Assembly: GCA_035524315.1 (NCBI GenBank) | Contig: DATKPD010000078.1 | Location: forward strand, 62,001 to 126,000 | DNA: 64,000 nt | DNA from: BOG-938 sp035524315 | Lineage (GTDB): Bacteria > Pseudomonadota > Alphaproteobacteria > Caulobacterales > Caulobacteraceae | Direction of reading: 5' to 3' | Part shown: in pieces, positions 17,934 to 26,752 of the stretch | Position numbering within the stretch: position 1 is the first letter of the stretch | Layout of the letters: the number at the start of each line of letters is the position of its first letter | Position numbers and translations under genes: made by a program | Notes under the pieces: generated by a model | Database searches by the model: none | What the model was told of the DNA's origin: nothing | The model's input: only the letters and a program-made list of their open reading frames with translations

Positions 17934-18590
17934 ATGGGCGAGAAACAGACGGCTGAGCCCATGAGCAGCGACGACGGGGCCTACATCACCGGTTCGAACG
18001 CGCCCCAGGTGAACGAGCGCGCCCTGGAGCGCGCCTTGGGCGCCCAGATTCGCAACCTGCGCCGCAAACAAGACCTGTCAGGCGCAGACCTGGCCTCGGC
18101 CGCCGGCATTTCCCTGGGCATGATGTCCAAGATCGAAAATGGGCAGATCTCGGCGTCGTTATCGACGCTCCAATCCTTGTCGGCCGCCCTGTCCGTGCCG
18201 CTGAGCTCGCTGTTCGCCTCGTTCGAAGAGCGACAGGACTGCTCGTTCGTGCGCGCCGAGCGGGGGGTGGTGATCGAGCGGCGCGGCACAAAGTCGGGCC
18301 ACGTCTATCAGTTGCTCGGACACGTGCTGCGCGGCGACGTGGTGGTCGAGCCCTATCTGATCACCCTGACCGAGGGCGCCGCGCCCTACACCAGCTTCGC
18401 CCACGGCGGCGTCGAGTTCATCTATATGCTGGAGGGCGAGGTTCGCTACCGGCACGGGGGCGACACCTACGACCTGAAGCCCGGCGACGCCCTGCTGTTC
18501 GATTCGAGCGCCCTGCATGGACCGGACACCCTGATCAAGCACCCGATGCGCTACCTGTCGATCATCGTCTACCCGCGTGTGACCGCGTGA
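17934..18590 (+). CDS. XRE family regulator with C-terminal cupin domain
   Basis: 218 residues from ATG 17934, which follows GGAGGAG; an upstream in-frame start at 17802 has no ribosome site. Residues 37-92 are the helix-turn-helix (IRNLRRKQDLSGADLASAAG, MMSKIENGQISASLSTLQ). Residues 145-212 are a cupin (SFAHGGVEFIYMLEGEVRY, YDLKPGDALLFDSSALHGP). Family members sense small amines or amino acids through the cupin and repress or activate amine catabolism (PuuR-like). It lies between the permease and mgsA and probably controls both. Confidence 0.9.
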   Translation: MGEKQTAEPMSSDDGAYITGSNAPQVNERALERALGAQIRNLRRKQDLSGADLASAAGISLGMMSKIENGQISASLSTLQSLSAALSVPLSSLFASFEERQDCSFVRAERGVVIERRGTKSGHVYQLLGHVLRGDVVVEPYLITLTEGAAPYTSFAHGGVEFIYMLEGEVRYRHGGDTYDLKPGDALLFDSSALHGPDTLIKHPMRYLSIIVYPRVTA

Positions 18591-18606
18591 GGTTTCGAGC
18601 AGTTAC

Positions 18607-18621
18607 TTTCCTGAGAGGAAA
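18607..18621. promoter_or_regulatory. Perfect 15-bp palindrome TTTCCT-GAG-AGGAAA before mgsA
   Basis: A perfect 6-3-6 inverted repeat 80 bp upstream of the mgsA start, with a related CCTGAAGG partial copy at 18630-18637. A similar element precedes the permease. The 110-base gap holding it is the only clear promoter space for mgsABC-gmaS. Likely the operator for the XRE-cupin regulator just upstream. Confidence 0.5.
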
Positions 18622-18700
18622 AATCAATTCCTGAAGGTTGACACCGACGGAGGGGGCCGCTTAGGTGATCCGAGCGCCAACGCCTCGTAGGACCCTCGCC

Positions 18701-19576
18701 ATGTGCGGCATCGTCGGGCTGTTTCTGAAAGATCCTTCCTTAGAGCCCAGCCTAGGCGAGATGCTCGCCGGCATGCTGGAGGTGATGAGCGACCGCGGCC
18801 CCGACAGCGCGGGCTTCGCCGTCTATGGCGAGGGCGCGCCGGGCCGCACCAAGATCACCCTACGCGGCAAGAACCTGGCCAGCGTGGCGCCCGCGCTGGG
18901 CGCCGACGTCCAGGCGACGATCCGCGACACCCATCTGGTGCTGTCGGTCCCGACGCCTGACGCCGGGGCCGTGCGCGCATGGCTGGCGCGCGAGCGGCCA
19001 GACCTGACCGTGACCGGCAGCGGCGAGCGCGTGGAAATCTACAAGGACGTCGGCTTGCCGGCCAAGGTGGCCGAGCGCTTCGGTCTGGCGGGCATGGCGG
19101 GCACCCACGGCGTCGGCCACACGCGCATGGCCACCGAGAGCGCGGTCACCGCCGACGGCGCCCATCCCTTCTCGACCGGCGCGGACCAGTGTCTGGTGCA
19201 CAACGGTTCGCTGTCCAACCATCGCAGCGTGCGCCGAGTGTTGGAGCCGGAGGGCATGACCTTCACCTCCGATAACGACAGCGAGGTAGCCGCCGCCTAT
19301 CTGACGGTGAAGATGCGCCAGGGCGCCAGCCTGGCCGAGGCGCTGGAAGCCGGGCTGAAAGACCTGGATGGATTCTACACCTTCGTGGTGGGCACCAAGG
19401 AAGGCTTCGCCGTGCTGCGCGACCCGGTGTCGTGCAAGCCCGCGGTCATGGCCGAAACCGACCGGTATGTGGCGTTCGGCTCGGAGTACCGGGCCCTGGC
19501 CGGCCTGCCAGGCATCGAGAGCGCCCGCGTGTTCGAGCCCGAGCCGGCGCGCATCTATGCGTGGGAGCACGCCTGA
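18701..19576 (+). CDS. mgsA/glxB: N-methylglutamate synthase subunit A (type II glutamine-amidotransferase-like)
   Basis: 291 residues. The start is set at ATG 18701 because the product then begins MCGIVGLF, which exposes the catalytic N-terminal Cys2 of class II amidotransferases after Met removal; an upstream start at 18665 would bury it. Further signature: GHTRMATESAVT, CLVHNGSLSNH, FTSDNDSEV. It corresponds to the amidotransferase domain of glutamate synthase as a separate protein. In the N-methylglutamate route the MgsABC complex transfers methylamine onto a glutamate skeleton. TGATG overlap with mgsB shows an operon. Confidence 0.93.
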   Translation: MCGIVGLFLKDPSLEPSLGEMLAGMLEVMSDRGPDSAGFAVYGEGAPGRTKITLRGKNLASVAPALGADVQATIRDTHLVLSVPTPDAGAVRAWLARERPDLTVTGSGERVEIYKDVGLPAKVAERFGLAGMAGTHGVGHTRMATESAVTADGAHPFSTGADQCLVHNGSLSNHRSVRRVLEPEGMTFTSDNDSEVAAAYLTVKMRQGASLAEALEAGLKDLDGFYTFVVGTKEGFAVLRDPVSCKPAVMAETDRYVAFGSEYRALAGLPGIESARVFEPEPARIYAWEHA

Positions 19577-20265
19577 TGCCTGTGATCGATCTGGCTCAGA
19601 CCAGGGTGCGTGAGTTGAACGCCCAACTCCACGCCCTGTCGCGCGACACCAACGAGACCCTGTGGCGGGTCGAGAACCCCAATGGCCAGCACGCCCTGGC
19701 GGTCGGGCTGGACGCGCCGATCACGGTCGAGATCGCCGGCCACGCCGGCTACTACTGCGCCAGCATGAACAAGGACGCCCACGTGGTCGTGGAGGGCAAC
19801 GCCGGGGTCGGCGTGGCCGAGAACATGATGTCGGGGCGGGTGCACGTTAAGGGCGACGCCAGCCAGTCGGCCGGCGCGACGGCCCACGGCGGCCTGCTGG
19901 TGATTGACGGCAGCGCCTCGGCCCGGTGCGGCATCTCGATGAAGGGCGTGGATATCGTGGTCAAGGGCTCGATCGGCCCGATGAGCGCGTTCATGGCCCA
20001 GTCTGGAACCCTGGTTGTGCTGGGCGACGCCGGCGACGCCCTGGGCGACTCGATCTACGAGGCGCGGCTCTACGTGATGGGCTCGGTTAAAAGCCTCGGC
20101 GCCGACTGCGTCGAAAAGCCGATGCGCGACGAACATCGCGCCGAGCTTCGCCGACTGCTCGACGCGGCGGGCCTGGACGGCTCGGTCAGCGTCGAGAGCT
20201 TCAAACGCTACGGCTCGGCGCGCACCCTTTACAGTTTCCACGTCGACAACGCAGCGTCCTATTGA
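19576..20265 (+). CDS. mgsB/glxC: N-methylglutamate synthase subunit B (GltB GXGXG-domain-like)
   Basis: 229 residues, built mainly of a right-handed beta-helix as in the C-terminal domain of glutamate synthase (IAGHAGYYCASMNKDAHVVV, GVGVAENMMSGRVHVKGDAS, GLLVIDGSASARCGISMKG). It is thought to be structural or to organise the complex rather than catalyse. The ATG shares bases with the mgsA stop. Eleven bases separate it from mgsC. Confidence 0.93.
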   Translation: MPVIDLAQTRVRELNAQLHALSRDTNETLWRVENPNGQHALAVGLDAPITVEIAGHAGYYCASMNKDAHVVVEGNAGVGVAENMMSGRVHVKGDASQSAGATAHGGLLVIDGSASARCGISMKGVDIVVKGSIGPMSAFMAQSGTLVVLGDAGDALGDSIYEARLYVMGSVKSLGADCVEKPMRDEHRAELRRLLDAAGLDGSVSVESFKRYGSARTLYSFHVDNAASY

Positions 20266-20276
20266 GCAGGTAACCG

Positions 20277-21608
20277 ATGGATTCCACCCGCATCCCGCGC
20301 ACCCTGCCCCGGTTCTCGACCACCTTCGACCCCTACACCCTGTCGGAGATCCGTCGCGCGGCGGCGACCGGAATCTATGACATCCGCGGCGCGGGGGCCA
20401 AACGCGCCCTGCCCCACTTCGACGACCTGCTGTTCCTGGGCGCGTCGATCTCGCGCTACCCGCTGGAGGGCTATCGTGAGAAGTGCGCCACCGACGTGGT
20501 GCTGGGCGACCGGTTCGCGTCCAAGCCGATCCACCTGAAGATTCCGATCACCATCGCCGGCATGAGCTTCGGCTCGCTCTCCGCCCAGGCCAAGGAGGCG
20601 CTCGGGCGCGGCGCTAGCATCGCCGGAACGTCGACCACCACCGGCGACGGCGGCATGACGCCCGAGGAGCGCGGCCAGTCCGATATCCTGGTCTATCAGT
20701 ACCTGCCCTCGCGCTACGGCATGAACCCCGACGACCTGCGCAAGGCCGACGCGATCGAGATCGTCATCGGGCAGGGGGCCAAGCCCGGCGGCGGCGGCAT
20801 GCTGCTGGGCCAGAAGATCTCGGACCGCGTGGCCCAGATGCGCGACCTGCCCAAGGGCATCGACCAGCGGTCGGCCTGCCGTCATCCGGACTGGACCGGG
20901 CCGGACGATCTGGAGATCAAGATCGAGGCCCTGCGCGAGATCACCAACTGGGAAAAGCCGATCTATGTGAAGGTCGGCGCCACCCGGCCCTATTATGACG
21001 TGGCCCTGGCGGTGAAGTCGGGCGCCGATGTGGTGGTGCTGGACGGCATGCAGGGCGGCACGGCCGCCACCCAGGACGTGTTCATCGAGCACGTTGGCAT
21101 CCCGATCCTGGCCGCCATCCGCCCCGCTGTGCAGTCGCTGCAGGACCTGGGTATGCACCGCAAGGTGCAGCTGATCGTGTCGGGCGGCATTCGCAATGGC
21201 GCGGACGTGGCTAAGGCCCTGGCGCTGGGGGCCGACGCCGTGTCGATCGGCACCGCGGCCCTGGTGGCGCTGGGCGACAACGATCCCGTGCACGAGGCGG
21301 AATATGAGGCCCTGGGCACGGTGGCGGGCGCCTACGACGACTGGCACGAGGGCCTGGACCCGGCCGGGATCACGACCCAGGATCCAGTGCTGGGCGCGCG
21401 CCTCGATCCAGTGGCGGCCGGCCGCCGGCTGGCCAACTACCTCGCCGTGCTGACGCTGGAGGCCCAGACCATCGCCCGGGCCTGCGGCAAGAGCCACCTG
21501 CACAATTTGGAACCTGAAGACCTGGTCGCCCTGACGATCGAGGCGGCGGCCATGGCGCGCGTTCCCCTGGCCGGCACCGACTGGATTCCCGGGACGGGCG
21601 GCTTGTGA
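20277..21608 (+). CDS. mgsC/glxD: N-methylglutamate synthase subunit C (FMN-dependent glutamate-synthase-like)
   Basis: 443 residues forming the FMN-binding TIM barrel of glutamate synthase (ITIAGMSFGSLSAQAKEALG, TTTGDGGMTPEER, GQGAKPGGGGMLLG, LIVSGGIRNGADVAKALALG). The Cys-rich 3Fe-4S cluster segment of GltB (CHLNTCP type) is not present in that form; ACGKSHLHNLEPEDL occupies the corresponding end. Third gene of the mgsABC operon, 42 bases before gmaS. Confidence 0.94.
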   Translation: MDSTRIPRTLPRFSTTFDPYTLSEIRRAAATGIYDIRGAGAKRALPHFDDLLFLGASISRYPLEGYREKCATDVVLGDRFASKPIHLKIPITIAGMSFGSLSAQAKEALGRGASIAGTSTTTGDGGMTPEERGQSDILVYQYLPSRYGMNPDDLRKADAIEIVIGQGAKPGGGGMLLGQKISDRVAQMRDLPKGIDQRSACRHPDWTGPDDLEIKIEALREITNWEKPIYVKVGATRPYYDVALAVKSGADVVVLDGMQGGTAATQDVFIEHVGIPILAAIRPAVQSLQDLGMHRKVQLIVSGGIRNGADVAKALALGADAVSIGTAALVALGDNDPVHEAEYEALGTVAGAYDDWHEGLDPAGITTQDPVLGARLDPVAAGRRLANYLAVLTLEAQTIARACGKSHLHNLEPEDLVALTIEAAAMARVPLAGTDWIPGTGGL

Positions 21609-21650
21609 TGACTCGAAACTCCCGGCGAACCGCCTGAAAGAAAGAACGGC

Positions 21651-22946
21651 ATGGCTCAAGATCTAGCGGAAGCGGCCAAAACCAACGGCATCAAGTATTT
21701 CCTGATCTCCTACACCGATCTGTTCGGGGCCCAGCGCGCCAAGCTGGTTCCGGCGTCGGCGATCGCCGGCATGCAGAAGGCGGGCGCGGGCTTCGCCGGC
21801 TTCGCCACCTGGCTCGACATGACCCCGGCCGACCCGGACCTGTTCGCCCGGCCCGATCCGGCGAGCTTGATCCAACTTCCGTGGAAGCCCGAGGTGGGCT
21901 GGCTGGCGGCCGACCTGTGGATGGACGGCAAGCCGGTCGACCACGCCCCACGCACCGTCCTCAAGACCCAGATCGCCCGGGCGGCCGAACAGGGCCTGCA
22001 GATGAAGACCGGCGTCGAATGCGAATTCTTCCTGGTCACCCCCGACGGCTCGGCCATCGCCGACGGCGCCGACCAGCAGGCCAAGCCCTGCTATGACCAG
22101 CTGGCGCTGATGCGCCGCTACGACGTCATCACCGAAATCTGCGACAGCATGCAGTTGCTGGGCTGGGCGCCCTATCAGAACGACCATGAGGACGCGAACG
22201 GCCAGTTCGAGATGAACTGGCTTTACGACGACGCGCTGATCACCGCCGACCGGCAGGCATTCTTCAAATACATGGTGAAGTCGATCGCCGAGAAACACGG
22301 CCTGCGCGCGACCTTCATGCCCAAGCCCTTCGCCCACCTGACCGGCAACGGCTGCCACATGCACGTGTCCCTATGGAAGGGCGCGACCAATGTGTTCGAC
22401 GCCGGCGACGGCGTGAACCTGTCGCCCCAGGGACTGGCCTTCATCGGTGGCGTGATCCATTCGGCGGACGCCCTCGCGGCGATTCTCAACCCCACCGTCA
22501 ACAGCTACAAACGCATCAACGCCCCGCGCACCCTGTCGGGCGCGACCTGGTCGCCCAACTCGGTCACCTGGACCGGGAACAACCGCACCCACATGATCCG
22601 CGTGCCCGAGGGCGACCGCTTCGAACTGCGCCTGGCCGACGGTTCGGCCAACCCCTACCTGATGCCGGCGGCGGTCCTGGCGGCGGGGCTCGACGGCATG
22701 GCCAACAACCGCAATCCCGGCCCGCGTCTGGACATCAACATGTACACCGACGGCCACAAGGTCAAAGGCGTCAAGACCCTGCCGCTCAACCTGCTCGATT
22801 CGCTGCGGGCCTTGGAGAAATCCAGTGTGCTGAAGGCGTCGCTGGGCGCGCTGGTGCCCGCTTACCTCAAGCTCAAGCACAGCGAATGGAACGACTATGC
22901 CCGCCACCTCACCCAGTGGGAGCGGGACACGACCTTGGACTGCTGA
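21651..22946 (+). CDS. gmaS: Gamma-glutamylmethylamide synthetase / type III glutamine-synthetase-like
   Basis: 431 residues with glutamine synthetase folds: an N-terminal beta-grasp region and a catalytic barrel (GVECEFFLV metal ligands, QFEMNW, NGCHMHVSLW, NRTHMIRVPEGDRFELRLADG). It follows mgsABC, as in N-methylglutamate gene clusters, where it ligates methylamine to glutamate using ATP. The same family is also called GlnT. Context makes methylamine the best substrate guess, although other amines cannot be excluded. A weak ribosome site (AAAGAA) precedes the ATG. Confidence 0.9.
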   Translation: MAQDLAEAAKTNGIKYFLISYTDLFGAQRAKLVPASAIAGMQKAGAGFAGFATWLDMTPADPDLFARPDPASLIQLPWKPEVGWLAADLWMDGKPVDHAPRTVLKTQIARAAEQGLQMKTGVECEFFLVTPDGSAIADGADQQAKPCYDQLALMRRYDVITEICDSMQLLGWAPYQNDHEDANGQFEMNWLYDDALITADRQAFFKYMVKSIAEKHGLRATFMPKPFAHLTGNGCHMHVSLWKGATNVFDAGDGVNLSPQGLAFIGGVIHSADALAAILNPTVNSYKRINAPRTLSGATWSPNSVTWTGNNRTHMIRVPEGDRFELRLADGSANPYLMPAAVLAAGLDGMANNRNPGPRLDINMYTDGHKVKGVKTLPLNLLDSLRALEKSSVLKASLGALVPAYLKLKHSEWNDYARHLTQWERDTTLDC

Positions 22947-23026
22947 CGTCGGCGTCCAGGACTTCGCGGGCGCCGAGCATTGCTCCCGGACCGTTCGCGA
23001 AGCGGGCGAGTTGATTCCCCGCCCAG

Positions 23027-23059
23027 GGCGCTTGGGGTCTCGCCGCCCCGAGCGCCTTT
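23027..23059 (+). terminator. Probable terminator after gmaS
   Basis: GGCGCTTGGGG at 23027-23037 pairs with CCCCGAGCGCC at 23046-23056 (one T-G wobble) around an 8-nt loop, followed by only TTT. It lies between the convergent gmaS and acetyltransferase genes, 80 bases after the gmaS stop. Confidence 0.55.
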
Positions 23060-23074
23060 CGCGTTCCAGCCGCC

Positions 23075-23479
23075 TCAACGCTCGCGCGGGATCGACCAGG
23101 CGCCCTGCAGCCGAACCATGCCGATGGCGGGATAGTAGGCCGCCGCCGCTGGCGCCGCGCTCAGCACCAGGGTCGCCCCCTCCCCGGCCGCCTTGCGGGT
23201 TTCGGCGACCAGGCGACGGCCGATGCCCTGGCGCTGGTAGGCCAAGTCCACCGCCAGGTCGGACAGGTAGCAACAATAGACGAAGTCGGTGATGGCGCGC
23301 GAGACTCCCACCAGGCGGGCGCCGTCGCGGGCGGTCAGCACCAGGTCGGCGTTGCGCAGCATCGCCTCCAGCCGTTCGGCGTCGTCGACCGGCCGCCGCT
23401 CGCCCAGGGTCGAGGCGATCAGGACGGCGCGGAATTCCGCAGAGGAGAGGTCTGGCTCCAAGGCGTAGTCGATCGGCAC
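23075..23479 (-). CDS. GNAT family N-acetyltransferase
   Basis: 134 residues from GTG 23479, chosen because a perfect AGGAGG lies 5 nt upstream; an ATG at 23506 lacks a ribosome site. The acetyl-CoA binding motif is visible as DLAVDLAYQRQGIGRRLVAE, and the end has the typical AAYYPAIGMVRL strand-helix. The acceptor is unknown. It is convergent with gmaS. Confidence 0.88.
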   Translation of the reverse strand: MPIDYALEPDLSSAEFRAVLIASTLGERRPVDDAERLEAMLRNADLVLTARDGARLVGVSRAITDFVYCCYLSDLAVDLAYQRQGIGRRLVAETRKAAGEGATLVLSAAPAAAAYYPAIGMVRLQGAWSIPRER

Positions 23480-23679
23480 ATCGGCCTCCTGATTTCGGCG
23501 ACGCATCGCGGACGGATCACCGCAAGATTAGGCCGCCGTCTCCGCTTTGGTAATTTTTGCGCCATGCGCCCGGGCGAATTTCCCCTGCAATATTCGGCCG
23601 CCACTTTCCGGGGATCGCATACCAGATCAGGCTGGCCTGCGATCGACGTCAAGACATCGCCTTAAAGAGCGGACGAAAA

Positions 23680-24648
23680 ATGAAAAACTGTAGTCTTCAT
23701 AGACAACGTGCGGCGGCCGGGTTGGCCGCCTTGGCCCTTGCGCTCCCCATCGCCGCGCCGGCGGCGCACGCTCAAGGCCCCGCCCCGGCGCCGGGCGCAG
23801 CGCCGGTCAATCGCGGCAATCCCAATCAGACCTGGGCGGACCAGCAGAAGGAGCAGGCCTGGGCCACGCAGAAGCTCGACCAATCGCCGCGCCGGCATGA
23901 ATGGGTCAGCATTCCCACGGTGGGCGGCCGCACCATCAAGGCGTTCGTCACCTATCCGCAGGGCAAGCCCAAGGCGCCCGTGGTCGTGGTTCTGCATGAG
24001 GTGTTCGGCCTGACGGATTCGACGCGCAACACCGCCGACGAAATCTCGGCCATGGGGTACATCACGGTCACGCCCGACATGTTGTCGGGCTTCGCGCCCA
24101 ATGGCGGCGGCACCAGCGATATGCCGACCACGCGCGTCGCCGGCGACACCACCACCTCCATTCCCGATCCCACTGTCGACGCCGAACTGAACGACGTGGT
24201 CGCCTACGGCGCGGGCCTGCCCCAGTCGACCGGCAAGGTCGGCATCGTGGGCCTGTCGTGGGGCGGCGGCGCGGGCTTCCGCTACGCCGCCTGGCCCATG
24301 CATAGCCCCGCGCTGAAGCTGGTGTGCGTGTTCTACGACATTGGTCCGCCGACCCCGACCCAGGGACCGGCCAAGGGCGCCGGCGATCCGCCGATCTCGG
24401 TCGCCGCGATCAATGTGCCGGTCTATGGCTTCTACGGCGAGACCGACAAGCGCCCGCTGGTGACGATCCAGGCCAGCAAGGACGCCATGGCCGCCGCGGG
24501 CAAGACCTACGATCCGGTGATCTATCCCGGCGCCGATCACGCCTTCATGCGCGTGGGTGAAGATCCGCGCGACAAGAACCCGAACAACGCGCCCGCGGTG
24601 AAGGCGGCGCTCGCCCGGCTGAAGACCATCCTCGCCAGCCTGGAATAA
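23680..24648 (+). CDS. Secreted dienelactone-hydrolase-family protein
   Basis: 322 residues from ATG 23680, selected because it places a signal peptide at residues 1-32 (AAAGLAALALALPIAAPAAHA). After a Pro/Ala-rich linker comes an alpha/beta hydrolase: E107 (VLHEVFGL), nucleophile S193 in GLSWGG, D255 (GETDKRP) and H287 (GADHAFM). Classic dienelactone hydrolase uses Cys as nucleophile; here it is Ser. A periplasmic esterase is likely, substrate unknown. A strong terminator follows. Confidence 0.9.
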   Translation: MKNCSLHRQRAAAGLAALALALPIAAPAAHAQGPAPAPGAAPVNRGNPNQTWADQQKEQAWATQKLDQSPRRHEWVSIPTVGGRTIKAFVTYPQGKPKAPVVVVLHEVFGLTDSTRNTADEISAMGYITVTPDMLSGFAPNGGGTSDMPTTRVAGDTTTSIPDPTVDAELNDVVAYGAGLPQSTGKVGIVGLSWGGGAGFRYAAWPMHSPALKLVCVFYDIGPPTPTQGPAKGAGDPPISVAAINVPVYGFYGETDKRPLVTIQASKDAMAAAGKTYDPVIYPGADHAFMRVGEDPRDKNPNNAPAVKAALARLKTILASLE

Positions 24649-24667
24649 GACGCCGCCAAATAAAATC

Positions 24668-24699
24668 GCCGCCCGACGGGCCACGTCGGGCGGCTTTTT
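24668..24699. terminator. Bidirectional rho-independent terminator
   Basis: A 10-bp perfect stem (GCCGCCCGAC, GTCGGGCGGC) with a 7-nt loop. The plus strand continues TTTTTA and the minus strand GATTTTATTT, so it can stop both the hydrolase transcript and the convergent carboxylesterase transcript. Confidence 0.9.
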
Positions 24700-24722
24700 A
24701 TCGTCTTAAGCCGAGCGCCGTC

Positions 24723-26432
24723 CTAGTCGTGCGCGTGCAGCGCCGAAGGGCCGGTGTCCACCACGGGCGCCGGCGGATGGGCCGCCATCCAGTCCATGCG
24801 CTTAAGGTCCATCTTGCGCACCTCGGGCTTGTAGTCGAGTACGAGGTATTGCGGGTTGGCTTCCGACCAGGCCGGCCACTTGATGTCGGCCGTCTCGGGC
24901 TTGCCGGTGCGGGTGAAGGCGATCAGCGAGGCCATCATCTTGTCCGACAACGCCCAGTCGTCCGCCGTCCAGGCGCGGGTCGGCCGCACCTTGTTGAACG
25001 CCTCCAGCGTACCGAACCAGAAGGGGATATCGCTGTTGTGGTAGGCCCCCACGGTGGCCGTGTCCTGATCGGCGATCTTCACGCCGGGGATGTAGGAGTG
25101 CCGGCGCGTGAACAGGTCAATGTAGACCGGTGAGTGGCCATAGCGCGCCTGCAGCTCTCCGCAGCCACGCTCGCCGGCCATGAAGCCGCTCTCGATCGCC
25201 GCCTTGTGGGCCATGGGCTGGACGTCGGCGTCGCTGCTGACCGGATAAAGGCCCAGGAAGGTGTCAACGTCCGCGCCGTACATCTGCTTGGCGATGGCCT
25301 GGTACTCGGCCACCGTGTGGGCGCGCGTCAGCGGATAGCGCAGAGCATCGTTGTCGTCTCCGTTGGAGTTGGCGATGATCGGCACGTCGTTGCCGGCATG
25401 GCTGGCCAGCAGTTGCGCCTTGGTGCCAGGGATGTACCAACCGTCCTGCACCTGCGGCGTGGTCACGCCCGGCACATTGTTCATGTTCTCGTTTTCCGCC
25501 TGCAGCGGAACGAACTTGTCGGCGGGCAGATTGCGCAGGGCCGCCAGGCTGTTGACGCCCAACCGCTTTTGCACTTCCAAACCGATCTTCTCGCCATCGG
25601 CCAGCGAGACCCCTTCGCGGCTGAGGTTACAACCGCTGGAATACATCGCCCGCGTGAACAGGCCCTTGGCCATGGGCGTGGTCATCTGGATCGCGACCGA
25701 GCTTGAGCCGAAGGACTGGCCGGCCAGGGTCACCTTGGTCGGATCGCCGCCGAACGCCGCGATGTTGTCGTGCACCCACTTCAGCGCCGCGGTCTGGTCC
25801 ATATAGCCGTAGTTGCCCGAGTGGCCGCCCTGCTCCTTGGTCAGCTCAGGGTGGGCCATGAAGCCTAGGATGCCGACGCGATAGTTCATGTTGACGAAGA
25901 TGGCGCCGTGCTTGGCGACGTTCTCGCCGTCGTAGTGCGCCATGCCGGCCGAGCCGATCGTGCCGCCGCCGCCGAAGATGAACACCACCACCGGCAGCTT
26001 GGCGCCGGGCTTGGCGGTGGGCGGGGTCCAGACGTTCAGATAGAGGCAGTCCTCGCCCGAAGCTTCCTCGCCGAAGTAGTGGTTGATGTCATGTCGGCGC
26101 AGAACCTGGATGCACTCGGGCGTCAGGTGGTCGGCGTTCCACACGCCCTTCCATTGCATCGGTTGCGGGGGGGCCCAGCGCAGATTGAGCACCGGCGGCT
26201 TGGCGTAAGGAATGCCCAGATAGGCATGCACGCCCGAAGCCAAACGCGTGCCGGCCACAAGGCCGGTGTCGGTGCGGATCGGATCGCCCGCGATATGGAT
26301 CATCGGGCCGGCGACTGCGGTCGCGGCGATGGCCGCGGCGCTGAACGCCAACGCGGCCGCGCCCAGCTTCAGCGCTCGCCTATACGGGCGGGGCGCGCCC
26401 TGCCGGGCGCCTTTGTAATGCATTTCAGTCAT
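24723..26432 (-). CDS. Type B carboxylesterase, exported
   Basis: 569 residues from ATG 26432 (AGGGAAG upstream). A basic N-terminus and hydrophobic stretch (residues 20-42, ALKLGAAALAFSAAAIAATA) look like a signal peptide or anchor. Catalytic fold: EDCLYLNVW, oxyanion hole FIFGGGGTIGS, nucleophile S240 in AGQSFGSSS, and a probable His in GAYHNSDIPF. Hydrolyses carboxylic esters in the periplasm; substrate unknown. The open frame continues in-frame to an ATG at 26675 that also has a ribosome site and a signal-like start (see findings), but the added 81 residues do not resemble the family. Confidence 0.9.
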   Translation of the reverse strand: MTEMHYKGARQGAPRPYRRALKLGAAALAFSAAAIAATAVAGPMIHIAGDPIRTDTGLVAGTRLASGVHAYLGIPYAKPPVLNLRWAPPQPMQWKGVWNADHLTPECIQVLRRHDINHYFGEEASGEDCLYLNVWTPPTAKPGAKLPVVVFIFGGGGTIGSAGMAHYDGENVAKHGAIFVNMNYRVGILGFMAHPELTKEQGGHSGNYGYMDQTAALKWVHDNIAAFGGDPTKVTLAGQSFGSSSVAIQMTTPMAKGLFTRAMYSSGCNLSREGVSLADGEKIGLEVQKRLGVNSLAALRNLPADKFVPLQAENENMNNVPGVTTPQVQDGWYIPGTKAQLLASHAGNDVPIIANSNGDDNDALRYPLTRAHTVAEYQAIAKQMYGADVDTFLGLYPVSSDADVQPMAHKAAIESGFMAGERGCGELQARYGHSPVYIDLFTRRHSYIPGVKIADQDTATVGAYHNSDIPFWFGTLEAFNKVRPTRAWTADDWALSDKMMASLIAFTRTGKPETADIKWPAWSEANPQYLVLDYKPEVRKMDLKRMDWMAAHPPAPVVDTGPSALHAHD

Positions 26433-26752
26433 CGGTTTCTTCCCTATCGGTCGGTCGTGGTGGAGCGCCCGCGCGACGGGGTCTGGCGAACAAAACAAGC
26501 GCCGCCCGGACTCTGCGGCAACGTTTTCACGGAAGGTCCGGAACGGCAACCGCGGCGCGGGGAACGTTGGCCTGAATGGGTGTTGCGTTCGCACCGCAGA
26601 GCGGGCTTGGCCATGGCCGGCCAAGGCGGCCGGCAGCGAAACGAGAGCGGCGGCGCCGACGGCGGCTGTCCTCATCGTGTTCCCCTAAAAATACGGCGGA
26701 GCACAGCCGTTTCCGACCATGCTCCGCCTTTACAGATCAGACCTTAGTCAAG
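26433..26752. other. Intergenic region between receptor and carboxylesterase genes
   Basis: 320 bases on the same-strand path from receptor to esterase. It holds the receptor terminator (26686-26728) and an ATG at 26675 with an AGGGG ribosome site opening a signal-peptide-like frame that runs in phase into the esterase. No other gene is supported. Confidence 0.4.
26686..26728 (-). terminator. Terminator of the TonB receptor gene
   Basis: Stem GGCGGAGCA (26695-26703) with TGCTCCGCC (26720-26728), a 16-nt loop, and on the minus strand the run ATTTTTA. It lies 25 bases beyond the receptor stop. Confidence 0.7.
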
